47,958 bases of DNA from Reticulitermes lucifugus (GCA_026260175.1 JAKCWW010002417.1:9754-57711); one strand, 5' to 3'; counted from the first letter of the stretch, positions 1 through 12,230 are shown. Notes: generated by a model from the sequence alone, not told the origin. Numbers and translations: made by a program.

Positions 1-90
1 CGTGAAGCCTCGAAAAATGAGGCGGCCTAGGCCCCCAAGGGGCTGTCGAGCCATTGGGGAAAGAAATCTACTTTTACATTACTGACAGAG

Positions 91-396
91 CCGGAATAGC
101 TCTGTCGGTATAGAGACTAGGCTACCGGCTAGACATCACAGAATGGTGATTCCGTATCTCGGCAGAGGCAAGAGGTTTATGTCTTCTCCAAAGCCTCCAG
201 ACCGGCTGTGGGGCCCATCAAGACTCCTTGTCAATGGGTAATGAGGAATAATTCCCCAGAGATAAAGCGGCCTGGGCCTGATGTTGACCTTTCACCGTAT
301 CTAGTGTCGAAGTTAAGAATATATGGAGCTGTACATCCACTTCCCCATTTGCCCTCACAGCGTGCACAAAGACAACTTTATTTTACTTATCCAACT
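91..396 (+). repeat. tRNA-derived SINE, family 1 (full-length, diverged)
   Basis: The head is tRNA-like (A box near TAGCTCTGTCGGT at about 98-110). The body contains GGGGCCCATCAAGACTCCTT and AAGCGGCCTGGG-type blocks shared with the copies at 11.1 kb and, reversed, at 1.4 and 35.4 kb. The tail runs into CAACTTTATTTTACTT. Confidence 0.75.
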
Positions 397-411
397 TTTC
401 CAGTATTATAG

Positions 412-1415
412 CTAATCATGCTGTAGTTCTTTTGTGAAAGGTGCGGTCAATCCACTCGCGTGTGACAAGAATTTTCCCTTTTATGAGACACCATAGGAGC
501 AACAGCATAATGCAAAATTATTTCTTAAAAAGAGAAAAAAGAAAAGAAAAATTATTTATCGTCATTTTAGTTTCAGAGTTCAACGTTTTTCATTCATTCT
601 GATGCGTATCAGCCATTCTGAAGTTAGTTTATACATAACCGGAGACATCTTCCAGTAAAGACAAAGTCCGGTTTCGTCACATTCACCTTTTACAGGTTTC
701 CACACAGTGAAGAACTATTTGTTTATACTCTGCACTTAACACTCTCAACCTGACTTATGTGCTGTTTTGCTAGTGTCGTCTGTCCGTCCGTCACTTGGAG
801 CAGTTAGCACATTCCTGCTGAATTAAACTTCAGTGCGTGCAGAATGCAGTTTGTTATTCGAAGCCGTTTTGCTCATAGAAATCCAAGCTCGACTCTTTTA
901 ACTGTCAACGTTCCTTTACTTTCCTGACGATGTTTGTATGGGAAACGCAAGCTCAGTACAAGATCTGCATACTTTATGAGTTCACAGCTAGGCCCAGACC
1001 CACATATTTCGTAATTTTATATTGATGATGGCCACTCTGATGTCTGAAGGTCACTGTCTCGAGCAGATCAGGCCATTCGAAGATGTGCATAAAAGACACT
1101 ACAGGGTGGGAGTTTTTAGGATTACTTCTCCTGGAATATAAGCCTTCACACTGGAAAAACAGTCACCGAATTTTCGGAGGACCGTAGTGCCTTCATTTTC
1201 AAGAGTCTATAGATCCAGGATTTCTAGATTCTTGATGACAAGTGACCGCAACGCCATTTACCAGAAGAACGGAGTCCTTAAAATAGACAGTGTTCATAAA
1301 CCGATTGCTTTTTAGTGTCGTGCGTTTCGACGTTGATATTCTTGTGTCAACTAATGCAGGGCGTTTAGTTTGACGTGAATAGTTTTAAAAATATTTATAC
1401 ATTTTGTCACATATA
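412..1415. other. No gene seen
   Basis: CpG-normal intergenic DNA. It holds a short A/G-rich run near 525-550 and otherwise nothing I can assign. Confidence 0.6.
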
Positions 1416-1690
1416 AAGGTAAAGGTAAAGTTCTCCCTAGAACGGGCCATGAAGGCCCAGAGGGGGAGTAGAGGTATAGTTCTACTCTTTCTTTAACCCT
1501 GGCACTAGATGAGGGTGGGTGGTAAAATCCATGACCCTACCGCTTTACCCCCGGGAAAGGAACCTGGTACCCATCGTACAGGAGGCTGGGTGGGCCCCAG
1601 GGCCGGCCTGGACGGCTGCGGAAAATCTCGCCCCCACTGGGTTTCGATCCCCGGACAGTCCAGTCCGTAGCGAGTCGAGCATAAATTCAT
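1416..1690 (-). repeat. tRNA-derived SINE, family 1
   Basis: Reads in reverse: tail AAAGGTAAAGGTAAAG at 1416-1432, body with GCCATGAAGGCCCAGAGGGG, GGTGGGCCCCAGGG, and head with a B-box-like GGTTTCGATCC. It is the least decayed copy in the window and keeps most CpGs. Confidence 0.85.
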
Positions 1691-1924
1691 CGAAAGACTA
1701 TGTGGCGCATAAAAGCTTGGACTTCCCTATCTACAGTTATCAATAGAGGTACTAACATGGACAAGAAAGATGAGAGGACTTTGATATCAACTGATGACAC
1801 AGCCTAGCAGCCCACAGAATACGATGCATTTATACTCCCGATGACATAGTAGAATGAGGTTTCATTTTCTAAAACCTTGCCAATGGTTTTGAACAGTGAT
1901 ACGTGAGGTCGTGATCTGGTTAGA

Positions 1925-2032
1925 TGATACATTTTATTGACAATAATATGAAACAGATAAAACCGCTATGTGGACAAAATGCAGTTCTTAATGTTACAGC
2001 AGGTGGTACACATAGCTACCAATGGGCTTTAA
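1925..2032 (+). repeat. Dispersed repeat R, copy 1
   Basis: Shares the ordered blocks GTGGACAAAATGCA, TTCTTAATGTTA, GGTGGTACACATAG and CAATGGGCTTTAA with copies near 7.8, 9.2 and (inverted) 10.7 kb. No coding capacity; class unknown. Confidence 0.65.
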
Positions 2033-2049
2033 TTAATTAATTAATTTAA

Positions 2050-3840
2050 TAAGCAACATCTGAGCGCGCTACCAAGCATTCAAACCGTGTACGAGTCGAA
2101 GAAGAAGAATTGCACGCCTATTATTATTCTTATTTAATGACGTTTGCTGAACTGCAGAGCAATGAGCTAGTTGGCTCAAGCAATAATACTGCTGTTTTGT
2201 ATCCGTGGGGAACCCGTTTAGAATCTCAGACGGAAACAGATTATTCTCACGTATTTCGTGGGTTTTATTTAATCCTTCCGAGCAAATATTGTGACAGTGT
2301 CTAAAATAGACCACGACCGTTTCCCCTCCGCACCCTTTCTACCTCGTCATGCACCTGTTACTCTAACATTTGGGGCTACATGGCCTTAGCCGATGACAGA
2401 GTCGTAAAATAAAATATACATAAATTATGCCATTTAAGAGTAAAATAATAATAATAACAATAATATGCGAAAGGTGTAAAAATTGGGTAACCTTTTCCAA
2501 TCCTGCATGGTTCCATATAAAAAAGAGTAACAAAAGTTGAAGATTCTGTAATAAGAAACAATACAGGCTGACATAATGCTTTGACTCCTTGCAGTATCAT
2601 GAAAACTGAGAATGCATCTCTACCCAGAAAGGCTCTATAAGCATTCAGCCTCCTGTCTTAGAAATTACCTGTTCTTTCACCAGGAGTATATCCTATCGAG
2701 GTATCGGGTCCTTCGTTCATTTATTTATTGATACATCCATTCATTGTTTAGGCCTATTTTGTGACGCTGTCAGTAATTTAAACACTATACTGCGTGGAAT
2801 GGTAGGGTGACTGGTGAATAATAAATTGGCAGGAATGTAGAAGGAAGGGGTCATACTTAATACACTAATTCAGCATTATCCTGTATTTACTGAGGAAAAC
2901 TACGCAATATCTCCAACTGGATTACCTGTCACAGGACCAAGTATTGAACCCAGCCCCTCAAGAATAACAGATACTCGTTCCAGCGCGATATTCCGTAGGG
3001 CAGGTTGGGCCAATCACAGCCCTTTCACTTAAAATAAATGAAGAAAGAATAGAGCTGTACCTCACGTTTCTTATAAGGCTCGTTAACTTTACCACTGGCC
3101 AGATTTGTAAAATGTCCACATAAAAACCGCCTCACATCAGCGTGTTAAAACTGTCGAATGAGCTCTGCAAATTGTGTAACGAAGAGGAAGAAGTTGTCTT
3201 CAACTAGAAAGCCAAACACGTTCACGTCCGCATTTCCATACTCCTTTACCTTGTCGTAACACGGTTCTAGGAACATTCATTAACATCCTCCGTTTTATGT
3301 TCTGCACATGCGTCACTACTCATGCTTGTTGTTTGTAGAATGTAAAGGTATACTGAGTCTGTGTACACTGCGTAAAGATACAGCTTTACGAATTATTAAT
3401 GTTGTCATTAAAAAGTTATTGACTGACCTCACGCTTCGGCCGAGTTTTTCCTGGAAAATATCCAACTTGTAACCATTTTACAAATGACAGATCGGGGCCA
3501 GTGCAATCATGGGCAGGGGCATAGCTTGGGGGGGGGGACGATGGTGCGGCCGCCCCGAGAGGAAGGTCCAAGGGACAGCAAAATGAACGTTTTGAATAAA
3601 AAATAATAATTTTCCACAATCAAAAGATTTTAAATTACTGAGCCAAATAAAAGAAAATTCAATAAAAAAATTTGATTTTTTTAAGTTCATAATTTTTGTC
3701 AGAGGCGGCAATTCTCGGTACTCTCCCCGGGTGCAAAAGCAGACCTAGTTACACCAATGATCGTAAGCGTGATGTTGAAGAGAATAATGTCGAAGTTAGT
3801 ACTGGAGAGGGTAAGAAACACAGGAAACTGATCCACTGGC
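2050..3840. other. No gene seen
   Basis: Intergenic DNA with a TTAATTAA run just before it, an ATA-rich patch near 2445-2465, and a G-run at about 3529-3537. Short open frames here have no splice support or family resemblance. Confidence 0.55.
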
Positions 3841-3849
3841 CCAGTTCGT

Positions 3850-4078
3850 CCCGTGGTGTGGTGAAGGGCCCCGCAGCAGATGCTACGGACACACCGCTGC
3901 CTTTAAGGCCTGTGATGAAGATGAAGAGAAAGATGATTAGTTTTTTTTTTTCAAGTAATGGAGCACCGGTGGAATGAAATTGACAGGGGAAAACTGAAGC
4001 ACTCGGGGAAAACCCTATCCCAGTGCCACTTTGTCCACCACAAATCCCACATGGACTAACCTGGGATCGATAAAGCAG
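3850..4078 (-). repeat. tRNA-derived SINE, family 2
   Basis: Reversed copy of the element at 6.26 kb. Shared blocks include TCCCAGTGCCACT, the GCACTCGGGGAAAACC region, GGTGGAATGAAATTGACAG, an A/T run, AAGAGAAAGATGATTAG and GCAGATGCTACGGACACACC. The head at about 4040-4078 ends with a reversed B-box-like GGGATCGA. Confidence 0.75.
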
Positions 4079-4988
4079 CGTTAAGATCAAGGAAACGAAA
4101 TCCTCATAAGGCGCCTTTCTGACTTTCCTTTAACTGACCTGCTACACAGAATGTGAGAGCCGATTCCCATACCTCAGTCAGTTTCATATATAATGGTCAC
4201 ACTTGTTGTTTGGTGTCTCGAGTGGCCTTAGCTGTAAACAGCTCTTAAAGGCACACCGCTACTGCATAGGAATGATCACGCACACGTCGCTTTCAAAATT
4301 TGATCATGGCTTCAAGCCAACTGTCACAGAATCAGACAAATTGTAATGTTGTGGTCCTGCATTATTTGGCATTAGAACTCGGTTGCTGAAACTTACCTAA
4401 GCGTGATTATTAGTCTAATCATCTTGCTATGGGTACTTCAGAAAAATTACATAAAACAGAAAAACAACAGCAGAGTTATGCCTGTCTTTCCAGACGTCTC
4501 AGTTTTGAAATTGCTATAGGGGTTTGCATGAATATTTATTATCAGGATTCTATATCAAATATTCTCGGTCGAATGTTATTGTCGTTCGTACTGAGACACT
4601 CAAATCGAATTCGATTTTCTTAAAAGTGGCTCGTCAGTAAATATAGGGTGACGCAAATATCAATGTTTAACGACACAAAGGCCATACATATGATAATCTC
4701 GTTGTCTTTCTGATACAGCACGTTCACGCCTTCCGGAAATTTAGACAACGTGTCAGTGTAGAAGGAATACAGTCTGAACAGTTCAAATAGTCAATAAATG
4801 TTAAGTATTGTCAGTAAAGTTCAAGTAACGTATTGCCACTATTGCCAAGTAACTTTGCGCCACCCTGAATTATGAAGTACATTGTTACGTAATTCTCTCC
4901 CCCCTCCTATCGCTTCCTTTTCTTTGATCCAAATGTTGCCATCAGTTTCTTGTTCTTGGGAATCCTTAATGTATGTTATTTCCTTACT

Positions 4989-5250
4989 GCTACGGTCGCA
5001 CTAACCAAATCGAGTCCGGTCTAACGAAATCGATTCTGACTCACTAAAATGCTGCAAAGGCAGGCCCATTTGTTTTGCATATAATTCCTGTATGTCTCAG
5101 CCACAATGCAGGAATTAAGTCCAGTTAAGTCCAGTTCAGTCGCGTCGAGTGGCGTCGAGTCGAGTCAAGCTAAGGGTTTTTCTATGTAATACCCTAGTGA
5201 GTCATAATCGATTTGACTCGGCTGGACTAGATTAGTGCGCACACAGCTAC
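4989..5250. mobile_element. MITE with about 57-bp terminal inverted repeats
   Basis: The left arm (4989-5045) and right arm (5194-5250) are imperfect reverse complements. Shared blocks are GTGCGCAC/GGTCGCAC-type ends, CGATTTGACTCG-like blocks and AGTGAGTCA. The interior has a short degenerate repeat of AGTCCAGTT/GTCGAGT. No coding capacity. Confidence 0.65.
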
Positions 5251-5259
5251 TGAGGTGAG

Positions 5260-6175
5260 AAATCAGGTTTCACGGCCTTAAAATAAATGGTAAGCCATGT
5301 AATGTTATACATTTTAATCTTTAGATTTTAAATACAGAAAATGGGAATAAATATTTTAAAATTAATGTTACTAATCATCCCCAAATTTGACATATCTTTA
5401 ATTTTATCCTCAATATCATTAGATTAATATGTATAGCAAATGACTGGTATTGACTGCCGTTACACGTTCGCTACTATCTTACAGTGCTGGTATCTTCTTC
5501 AACACACGACGTAATCCTCGACAATAAAGACACAAACTTTCATCAAAAGCCCGTGAAAACATTTCCGACGGATCATCTGAAATTATCTGTCTAAGAAATG
5601 TAAACTAATGGAACAGTTTAAATAATTCAAATTCGTTTTACGGCTCACATTTATAAAGCATTGTCTAATGTTGACAAGAATGACACTGGAAATTCTGTGA
5701 ATTTTTAGACCTTGTCTTTTAAAGCTTTGAAGTTTATTAATACAAACCAGCACTACTAACTGCAACATAGAATATGTCAGCAATATGCATGTATACATTA
5801 AATACATCTCAATTTATCTAGACCTGCGTGTGATTTCTTCGTCTCGATTTACATTGCATTTATGCGTAAAATATTCCCTATTGAATCCTCTCCCAGCTTT
5901 AGTTATCAGTGTAGAGATTTTTACAATAACGTAATGAAACCAAGTGCAGCCACTTGTCCACATCCTGAAGTAGTTGAATTTATTTCACACTCTCATTCCC
6001 TGTTTCTTAAAGATCAATTTTAATACTATCCAATTTCTACGCCAGTGTCGCAGAGTGTAGTCAGTGCAGTAACCAAGTGCGGGCATGACGTCAACGCCAC
6101 CGTAATTAGATTTCAATAGCAGCAAGTGGTTTATCTCGTCTCCAGGTAGTCCCAACCGGTTCTGGAGCCAACCCA
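5260..6175. other. No gene seen
   Basis: AT-rich intergenic DNA with nothing I can assign. Confidence 0.55.
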
Positions 6176-6177
6176 AC

Positions 6178-6248
6178 GGGCACCGGCAGTGGGCGGCACG
6201 TGAATTTCAACACTCACCCCCATCTATTGCAGAGGTTAAGAAGAAGTG
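6178..6248 (+). repeat. SINE family 1 fragment interrupted by SINE family 2
   Basis: CACTCACCCCCATCTATTGC and AGAGGTTAAGAAGAAGTGGA match the 3' half of SINE family 1 (compare about 11330-11365). The rest is missing and SINE family 2 follows within 10 bases. Confidence 0.6.
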
Positions 6249-6254
6249 GAATTA

Positions 6255-6515
6255 TAGGCCGCGCCATGGCTCAGGAGGTTAGTCGCCGGCCTCTCACCGC
6301 GGAGGCCCGGGTTCGATTCCGGGTCAGTGGCACTGGGACAGGTTTTTCCCCCCGAGTACTTCGGTTTTCCGCTGTCAATTTCATTCCACCGATGCTCCAT
6401 TACACGGAAAAATGAAAAAAAAACTAATCATCTTTCTCTTTATTTTCATCACAGGGTTGCACAATAAGCCTCAAGGCTGCGGTGCGTCCGTAGCATCTGC
6501 ATCTCCCCCCCCCCA
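6255..6515 (+). repeat. tRNA-derived SINE, family 2, with intact tRNA-like head
   Basis: The A box TGGCTCAGGAGGTTAG (6267-6282) and B box GGTTCGATTCC (6310-6320) are near-consensus pol III promoter elements. The non-tRNA body matches 3.85-4.08 kb. It ends in C10 then A9. It is not a tRNA gene because the acceptor stem does not close and the body continues. Confidence 0.8.
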
Positions 6516-7325
6516 AAAAAAAACAGGAACTATATATCAACTTCCCCATATTCCTTCACGTTTTGCATAGCGATAAATTTACTTTTCATACTCTTCTCTT
6601 CAAAATGTTTTATTCTTCTCTGGTCTTCCGAATAAAATCTGTTTTTGTTTTTATACAATACTTACATTAACACATTTGGCAGTGTAATGGTTCAAGGCAA
6701 AGTCTATATACGAAGAGAAGGACATAGAAAAGTCACGAATATACAATAATGTCAAGAGTGAGAGCCTATCTTCTATTCCAGTACTGGGGCTGTTAAAATT
6801 CCGCGATCACTTTGTTCATGTGGCCACATTAATCAGTTCATTTTACGTTGTATATGATATTGTTCATATAGAATCTGGCTTATAAAAATTCGTTCTTCAT
6901 TAAATCTTTCAACGAAATCAGTGAATCTTGTTAAAATAGAATTGTTTATTGGCAAACGCGAGCTGTAAAACTATTTCAAATTAAACAATATAACAACGTG
7001 AAAATGATCCTTTCTACCTACTGTGAAGTATGCAGTATTAAAATAAACACACTGTTGGATGGAGGTAAATATTCCGTCGTAATTTTGTTTATCTGTGTTT
7101 AATATAAGCCTGTTCATGGCTGCCAACAAAAACAAGAACATCGTTTTTCTCCCTTTCTGGAGGTCGTACTACTGTAACAGTATAAAAGACAAGACTGGAC
7201 AAATGTACTACAGCGAAGGGCACACATATTAATAAAATATGTGTTCAGATTTTGAATAAAGTATTGACCTGGATTTTCACTTCGCCTTGATAAATGTAAA
7301 GTACACCCGTTAGACATTTGAAGAC

Positions 7326-7363
7326 TAGAGAGAGAGAGAGAGAGAAGAAGAAGAAGAAAAAGA
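7326..7363. repeat. Microsatellite (AG)n then (AAG)n
   Basis: About 11 AG units pass into AAG units, with a purine-only tail to about 7375. A purine-rich strand of this length can form triplex-type structures, but no function is implied. Confidence 0.9.
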
Positions 7364-7740
7364 AGGGAGGGGGGAAGTCAGAAAAACTTGCTGCTCTGAA
7401 GGTTCCCAGGCAGTTCCCGCTCATCCTTCAGGTAAAGGTAGGCTGGTAGCAAGGTAAAATTTTGGTAAATGAGAAAATAATTGATAGGAAGTAGATGGTT
7501 GGGAGTATGCAGGAGAGGAGAAAAGCTGAATATTTGGACAAAATTTTGTGTTTGAAGGGCAAAGTTATAAAGAAATTTTGATCGCTTTGGGAGGGCTGCG
7601 TTTTCGTGAAAATTTTGAAGTCAATTGTGGGAAGGGCTGCATGAGAAACAATATGTGCAACGTGGATTTTGGGTACCAACGCAGCATTTGTTTTACGACC
7701 AAGGAAAATCATGGGTCGCCTAAAATAAGTATATATTATA

Positions 7741-7915
7741 TACAAAGATTCAGCTCGTACCTCACGGAGAACAACATTCTTGCATTGAAAGAGCCAGTAG
7801 GGTCAATGCTGTTTAGGGAAATAATTACCGTTTAGTGTGATAATAACCTGAAACATAAATACACTGTGTGGGCAAAGTGCAATGATTATAGTGCTAAACC
7901 TGGCGGTGCACTTAA
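7741..7915 (+). repeat. Dispersed repeat R, copy 2
   Basis: Matches copy 3 at 9.07 kb: AAAGATTCAG, TCGTACC, ATGCTGTTTAGGGAAATAAT, ACATAAAT, CTGTGTGGGCAAAGTGCAAT and AAACCT in the same order. The internal open frame is incidental. Confidence 0.7.
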
Positions 7916-7919
7916 CAAG

Positions 7920-9060
7920 GGATTAAATTACCGCGAAGAAAATTTGATTAAGAACGTAAAATATTAAACACCAGTAAAATCCCGTTCACATGAGGAAAGA
8001 CAAAAGGCAAATTTCGTAGCTTTAATACATTTTTTATTTTGTTGCAAAAGGCAAACATAATTTGTGAGATTTGAAGTTCCCGCCATTATAAGTGGCAGTG
8101 TCAGAGGCAGAGTCTCACACCACCACAATAAAATAAACAAATATTTTTGGATTAATTAAACCGACATGGGAAGAGATACGGCGCCTGCATTGTGTATGGA
8201 GGAAGTTAGGAATACTTACAAGGTTTTGACAGGAAAACACTGGGGAAATAGAACATTTGCATATGAAAAAATATTAAAATACTCATTACATATTGGCTGA
8301 GTATATCAAAGAAGGGAGAGCTTTTGTGAACACGGTAATGAAACTCTGGGTCCAGTGAGGTAGATGAGTAATATATTTCAGGGAAAGAATCTAACCATAC
8401 AGTTAACGGCTAAAATAAAATATTACCGAAACCTGAGGTTCTCATGGAAGTGAGTGTTAAAATCTTAATATTCTCACCAGAGTCTGTACTAAGATCTATA
8501 AGAAGAGCACCGCCTTTCTAGAAACAAAGGTTCTTCTAATATGACGTACGGAGGGCGAAGCTTGGGGGGTTGGGGTTTGGAAAAAAAAGTTTTTCTTGAC
8601 AAACTTCAAAATATCGTAAACGGAATACATTGCATACGTTTCTTAGAAGAAATCCAGTAAATTATATCAATATAACAAGAATGTTACACAGACGTACCGA
8701 CGAAAAAATAAAATAATGGAACCTTTTTTAATTCTCAAGCGTTCTTTTGCATTGATTTCACTACACAGATACACGATCATGTGGTCTTCTTCATACTTCA
8801 CTTTCTCCGTGCATATCATTTCCAAAACTACTAAACGTATTTCAACAAAATTTTGTATTTACGTGCCTACAATAAACGTCATGTGAATTTAATTTTTGAC
8901 TGTATTAGTTCAATATAACCTATATTCCCCATGACATTCAGATAGAAGTTAATCGATTTTTTTCTCCAAATAAACTGGCAATATTATGCTTAGCATAACA
9001 ATTCTTTCAAATTCGCTCATTTTTTGCTTAAACGTGTAAACAGGAAAATTAACCTGAATT
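7920..9060. other. No gene seen
   Basis: Intergenic. The stretch GAAGCTTGGGGGGTTGGGG at about 8558-8576 resembles the G-run sequence at 3.52 kb (AGCTTGGGGGGGGG), suggesting another dispersed repeat. Confidence 0.5.
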
Positions 9061-9064
9061 TTAT

Positions 9065-9275
9065 TTAAAGATTCAGTTCGTACCGCGCAGTAAACACATT
9101 ACTTCTGGATAATAAAAACTAATCGGCTAATGCTGTAGAGGGAAATAATTGCTGTTGCTCTTTGTTGTGAAATCCATACAAAACACATAAATTGCACTCT
9201 GTTGGCCGAACGAAGATTTTCTGAATGTTAAACCTTGTTACATATAGTAACCACTGGGCTTTAAATGGCTAAGTA
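9065..9275 (+). repeat. Dispersed repeat R, copy 3 (longest)
   Basis: Contains both the 5' blocks seen in copy 2 (AAAGATTCAGTTCGTACC, GCTGTAGAGGGAAATAATTG) and the 3' blocks seen in copies 1 and 4 (ACATATAGTAACCACTGGGC). It therefore links the partial copies into one family. Confidence 0.7.
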
Positions 9276-10085
9276 CGTCAAAAACAGTACAATTTCTTGA
9301 AAATGTGTATTAAGCATAAAATGTTTATCTCTGTTATATAAACCATTTTTGTTCCAAACATGTTTAACTTTGGTATTGAATAACATGCGAGTTCACCTCG
9401 AATATGCATAGAAACGCGTGTAACGTGTCCTTTATTATTGTCCGACTGTCCGATTTAATTAAAATTTGAATTACGAGACAAAATTTAATTCAATTCTCCA
9501 ACATCAACTGCCATGAAAATATATTCAGAGACAGGCATACCCTACTAATTTCATACATACAGAAGGATGGACAGAGTTCTTGTACTATGCACTGTGCAGG
9601 GATACCAACGACATAAACTGCAAGATATTTACGTTTCTTTTCTTACTTCCAGAAGGCTAATATTTTAAAAAATACAGCGGAAAGCTCATGTGTGTTTGCG
9701 GTTTTGCATTTGAGCACTGACACAGTGCATTTACATCTGCAGTAAATGAAGGTCAGAGATAATGAAGTCCTTAAAATTTCTAAGGACGCGTTCTGAAATT
9801 GTGTATATTCCGTTTCCGTGACAAACTAGTTTAACACCAGAAATGAAACTGCGGCACAATAAACTGTAACGTCTTACAATTACATTTCATGAAACTGTAC
9901 TTTATTATACTAAAATACGAACACACACTCATGCACACATTCTTCCCTCTCCAGATTCTGTCATACATTGACAACATTCAGTAATTTAATTACTGTGTTA
10001 GTATACGGAGCCACAAAAAAAACAGACTTGAGCAGAATCTGAATGAGACAAAACACTCTCCACGTGCAATACAACAAAGTGAAAC

Positions 10086-10308
10086 TTACCATGTTTATGA
10101 GGGTCATGCTGATACATGTCTCGTATAACCAAACACTTGTGTATGCTTGTCCTTCTCCGCTCATGACCCTCCTAACACTGTCGCCTCTCCCTGTACCTCT
10201 CCAGTATACCACCATAACATCCCCTCCACCCGTGCCGTAATTTAACCTAGACGCTGCGCGTCGAGACGCTTTGCTCACCCACTTCACAATATAGTAGTCT
10301 GATTTCAC
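10086..10308 (-). other. Possible 5' exon of an unknown minus-strand gene (weak)
   Basis: On the minus strand, an open stretch starting at an ATG (10308) runs about 74 codons into ACATG followed by GTAAGTTT, a strong donor. Local CpG density is high. No family resemblance, no partner exon recognised, and composition looks more like a 5' UTR or promoter than coding sequence. Confidence 0.15.
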
Positions 10309-10684
10309 TATCCGAGTATCGACACATGCGCAGAGGCGTGGCGCATTGGCGGGAAATAGTTACGTTGTATCGCTGGAATGTCATTGTTAACTCCATGGTG
10401 AAAAAATGTGTGATTACATTCTACTGAAAGAAATGGGAACTTGGCGTGTTTCACTTCGAAATACGAATAAATGTATTTGCGAATCTATATTATCGGAATC
10501 ATGCAGCGCCTGTTCTACACATTGGTGTTTAGATGAATTAATGTGCGTTTCTAGTTTTATTAACCACATGTTGACAGGATGCGGTATATTCTGTCCGCGG
10601 AAATGTCACTAAAGTTCAAACTTATACATATTATTAGTTTATATCAACAGAATATGTTTCATAATTTTATTGTATAGAACTAAA

Positions 10685-10832
10685 ACTCCTCAACCACTTA
10701 AAATCCAGTGGTAACTATATGTACCACCTACTAGAACATTAAGAAATTCTGCGTTTTGCCCACACGACGTATTTATGTGATTCATATGCCAGTAGTCTTT
10801 CATTACTAAATCCAGAAGTAACAGAGGCTAGT
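10685..10832 (-). repeat. Dispersed repeat R, copy 4 (inverted)
   Basis: The reverse complement reads ATAAATACGTCGTGTGGGCA, then TTCTTAATGTTCTAGTAGGT, then GGTACATATAGTTACCACTG, matching copies 1 to 3 in order. Confidence 0.7.
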
Positions 10833-11139
10833 TAATTATCACCGGGTCCAACTTAAGGTTATCGCAGTCTGTGAGGCTGAATGGAGCCCCAGTATTTGGA
10901 CAGGGGGGGGGGCAAAAATCCTGGTTGTGTTTCAGATTTTGTGACAAATATACTTTATGTGTAAACTCTCACGTAGTAAACATAAATTAAATTTGATAGT
11001 TAATGAAACTGTCAGATCAGAAATACCTGCAGATAGAGCTTCCAATTTTAATCAGTCACGTTCAACTAGAATTTACAAACTTCTGAAGGTCACTATATAG
11101 ACTTGAATTAGTAAAATTACATAGGCCCTATTGGTAATG

Positions 11140-11428
11140 GGGGATGAGATAGCGTAGTCGGTGTAGCGACTCCCTACAGACTAGACGGTTCGGAGCTCGA
11201 ACCCGGGTGGGGTAAGAGTTTTTCTCTTCTCCGCACCCATCCATACAGACTCTGGGGCCCATCCAGCCTCCTGTACAATGGGTATTGGGGCCCTTTCTCT
11301 GGGTTAAAGTGGCCAGGGCGTGGCGTTAACCACCCACCCCCATCTAGCGCCGAGGTTAAGAATGAGTACAGCTATGATCCTACTTCCCCTCTGTGCCTGC
11401 TTTGGTATGTTACGGGGCAACCTTTTAC
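11140..11428 (+). repeat. tRNA-derived SINE, family 1 (best preserved head)
   Basis: The A box TAGCGTAGTCGGT (11150-11162) and B box-like GGAGCTCGAACCC (about 11193-11205) form a clear tRNA-like head. The body reads GGGGCCCATCCAGCCTCC, ACCACCCACCCCCATCTAGC, GAGGTTAAGAATGAG, and the tail reads GGCAACCTTTTACC. This copy sets the orientation of the family. Confidence 0.85.
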
Positions 11429-11429
11429 C

Positions 11430-12230
11430 GTATTGGTAATATTATGTACGATTTTAGTCGGGATACTCTCACATTCTGACAGAGTTCTGGAACTGAAATT
11501 TCTGACATAGGAAATAATCTTAAGACATTCATTTTATTCGCCTCGCTAAGCAAGACACTACAGCGCTATATGCACTGTCGTAATATTCTCATTGTCTGTT
11601 ACGACACGTTCAGTCGATTGCATAACCCACGCTCCACAGACTGACGTTTCTCTAACATAAAAACATTTTTGTTTTTTCACGTCAAACGGGTTATAAAATG
11701 AATATGTTAATTCCTTCTCTGTTAAAGTCACCGGTCCATAACTTGGCTGCTACAAGTGTCAGAAGTTTTTTTTATAAACACGACAATCACGCTCGTCATT
11801 CCCAAGGCTTTCAAGAAAACAGCATACGAATATGGACTTATTTCGTGGTTTTCCTTCAACTCTTCCTTCTAATCTTGGAAAGTTTTCTTAAAATTACTCA
11901 TGACAATCTTGCAAAAAGAAAATCTGACTCGCCAATCAGCCAGAATCACCTTTCCATCCTGTTAGACACTGCATACTTACGTGTCCTAAGAATCAGTACT
12001 GCAGTTATAAAGTTTCTCATTTTTTAATTTTTACATTTTGCTATTATTTCGTCTCTGTCGTTTAATGATACATCTCTCTCAATTATTATTTTGTAAGCAT
12101 GCTTAATCACAAAGACTATTGTCTTCTGGAATGTGACGTCATGTAATTTGTCACATAGGTTCAAACGTAGAGGGGGAAACCTGTTGCCTTTAACTTCAGG
12201 ATAGCACCCTGAAAACAGAAACTGTAATTC
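11430..12230. other. No gene seen
   Basis: Intergenic. A 109-codon open frame at 11698-12027 lacks splice sites, known motifs and coding-like composition. Confidence 0.5.

Noticed and set aside
3696..3977. 93-codon frame rich in Lys and Glu
   Set aside because: Its second half is SINE family 2 read in antisense. Not a gene.
6255..6330. tRNA gene call from good A and B boxes
   Set aside because: The acceptor stem does not close and the sequence continues into a body shared with another SINE copy.
11698..12027. 109-codon plus-strand frame
   Set aside because: No conserved motif, no splice partners, and composition like surrounding intergenic DNA.
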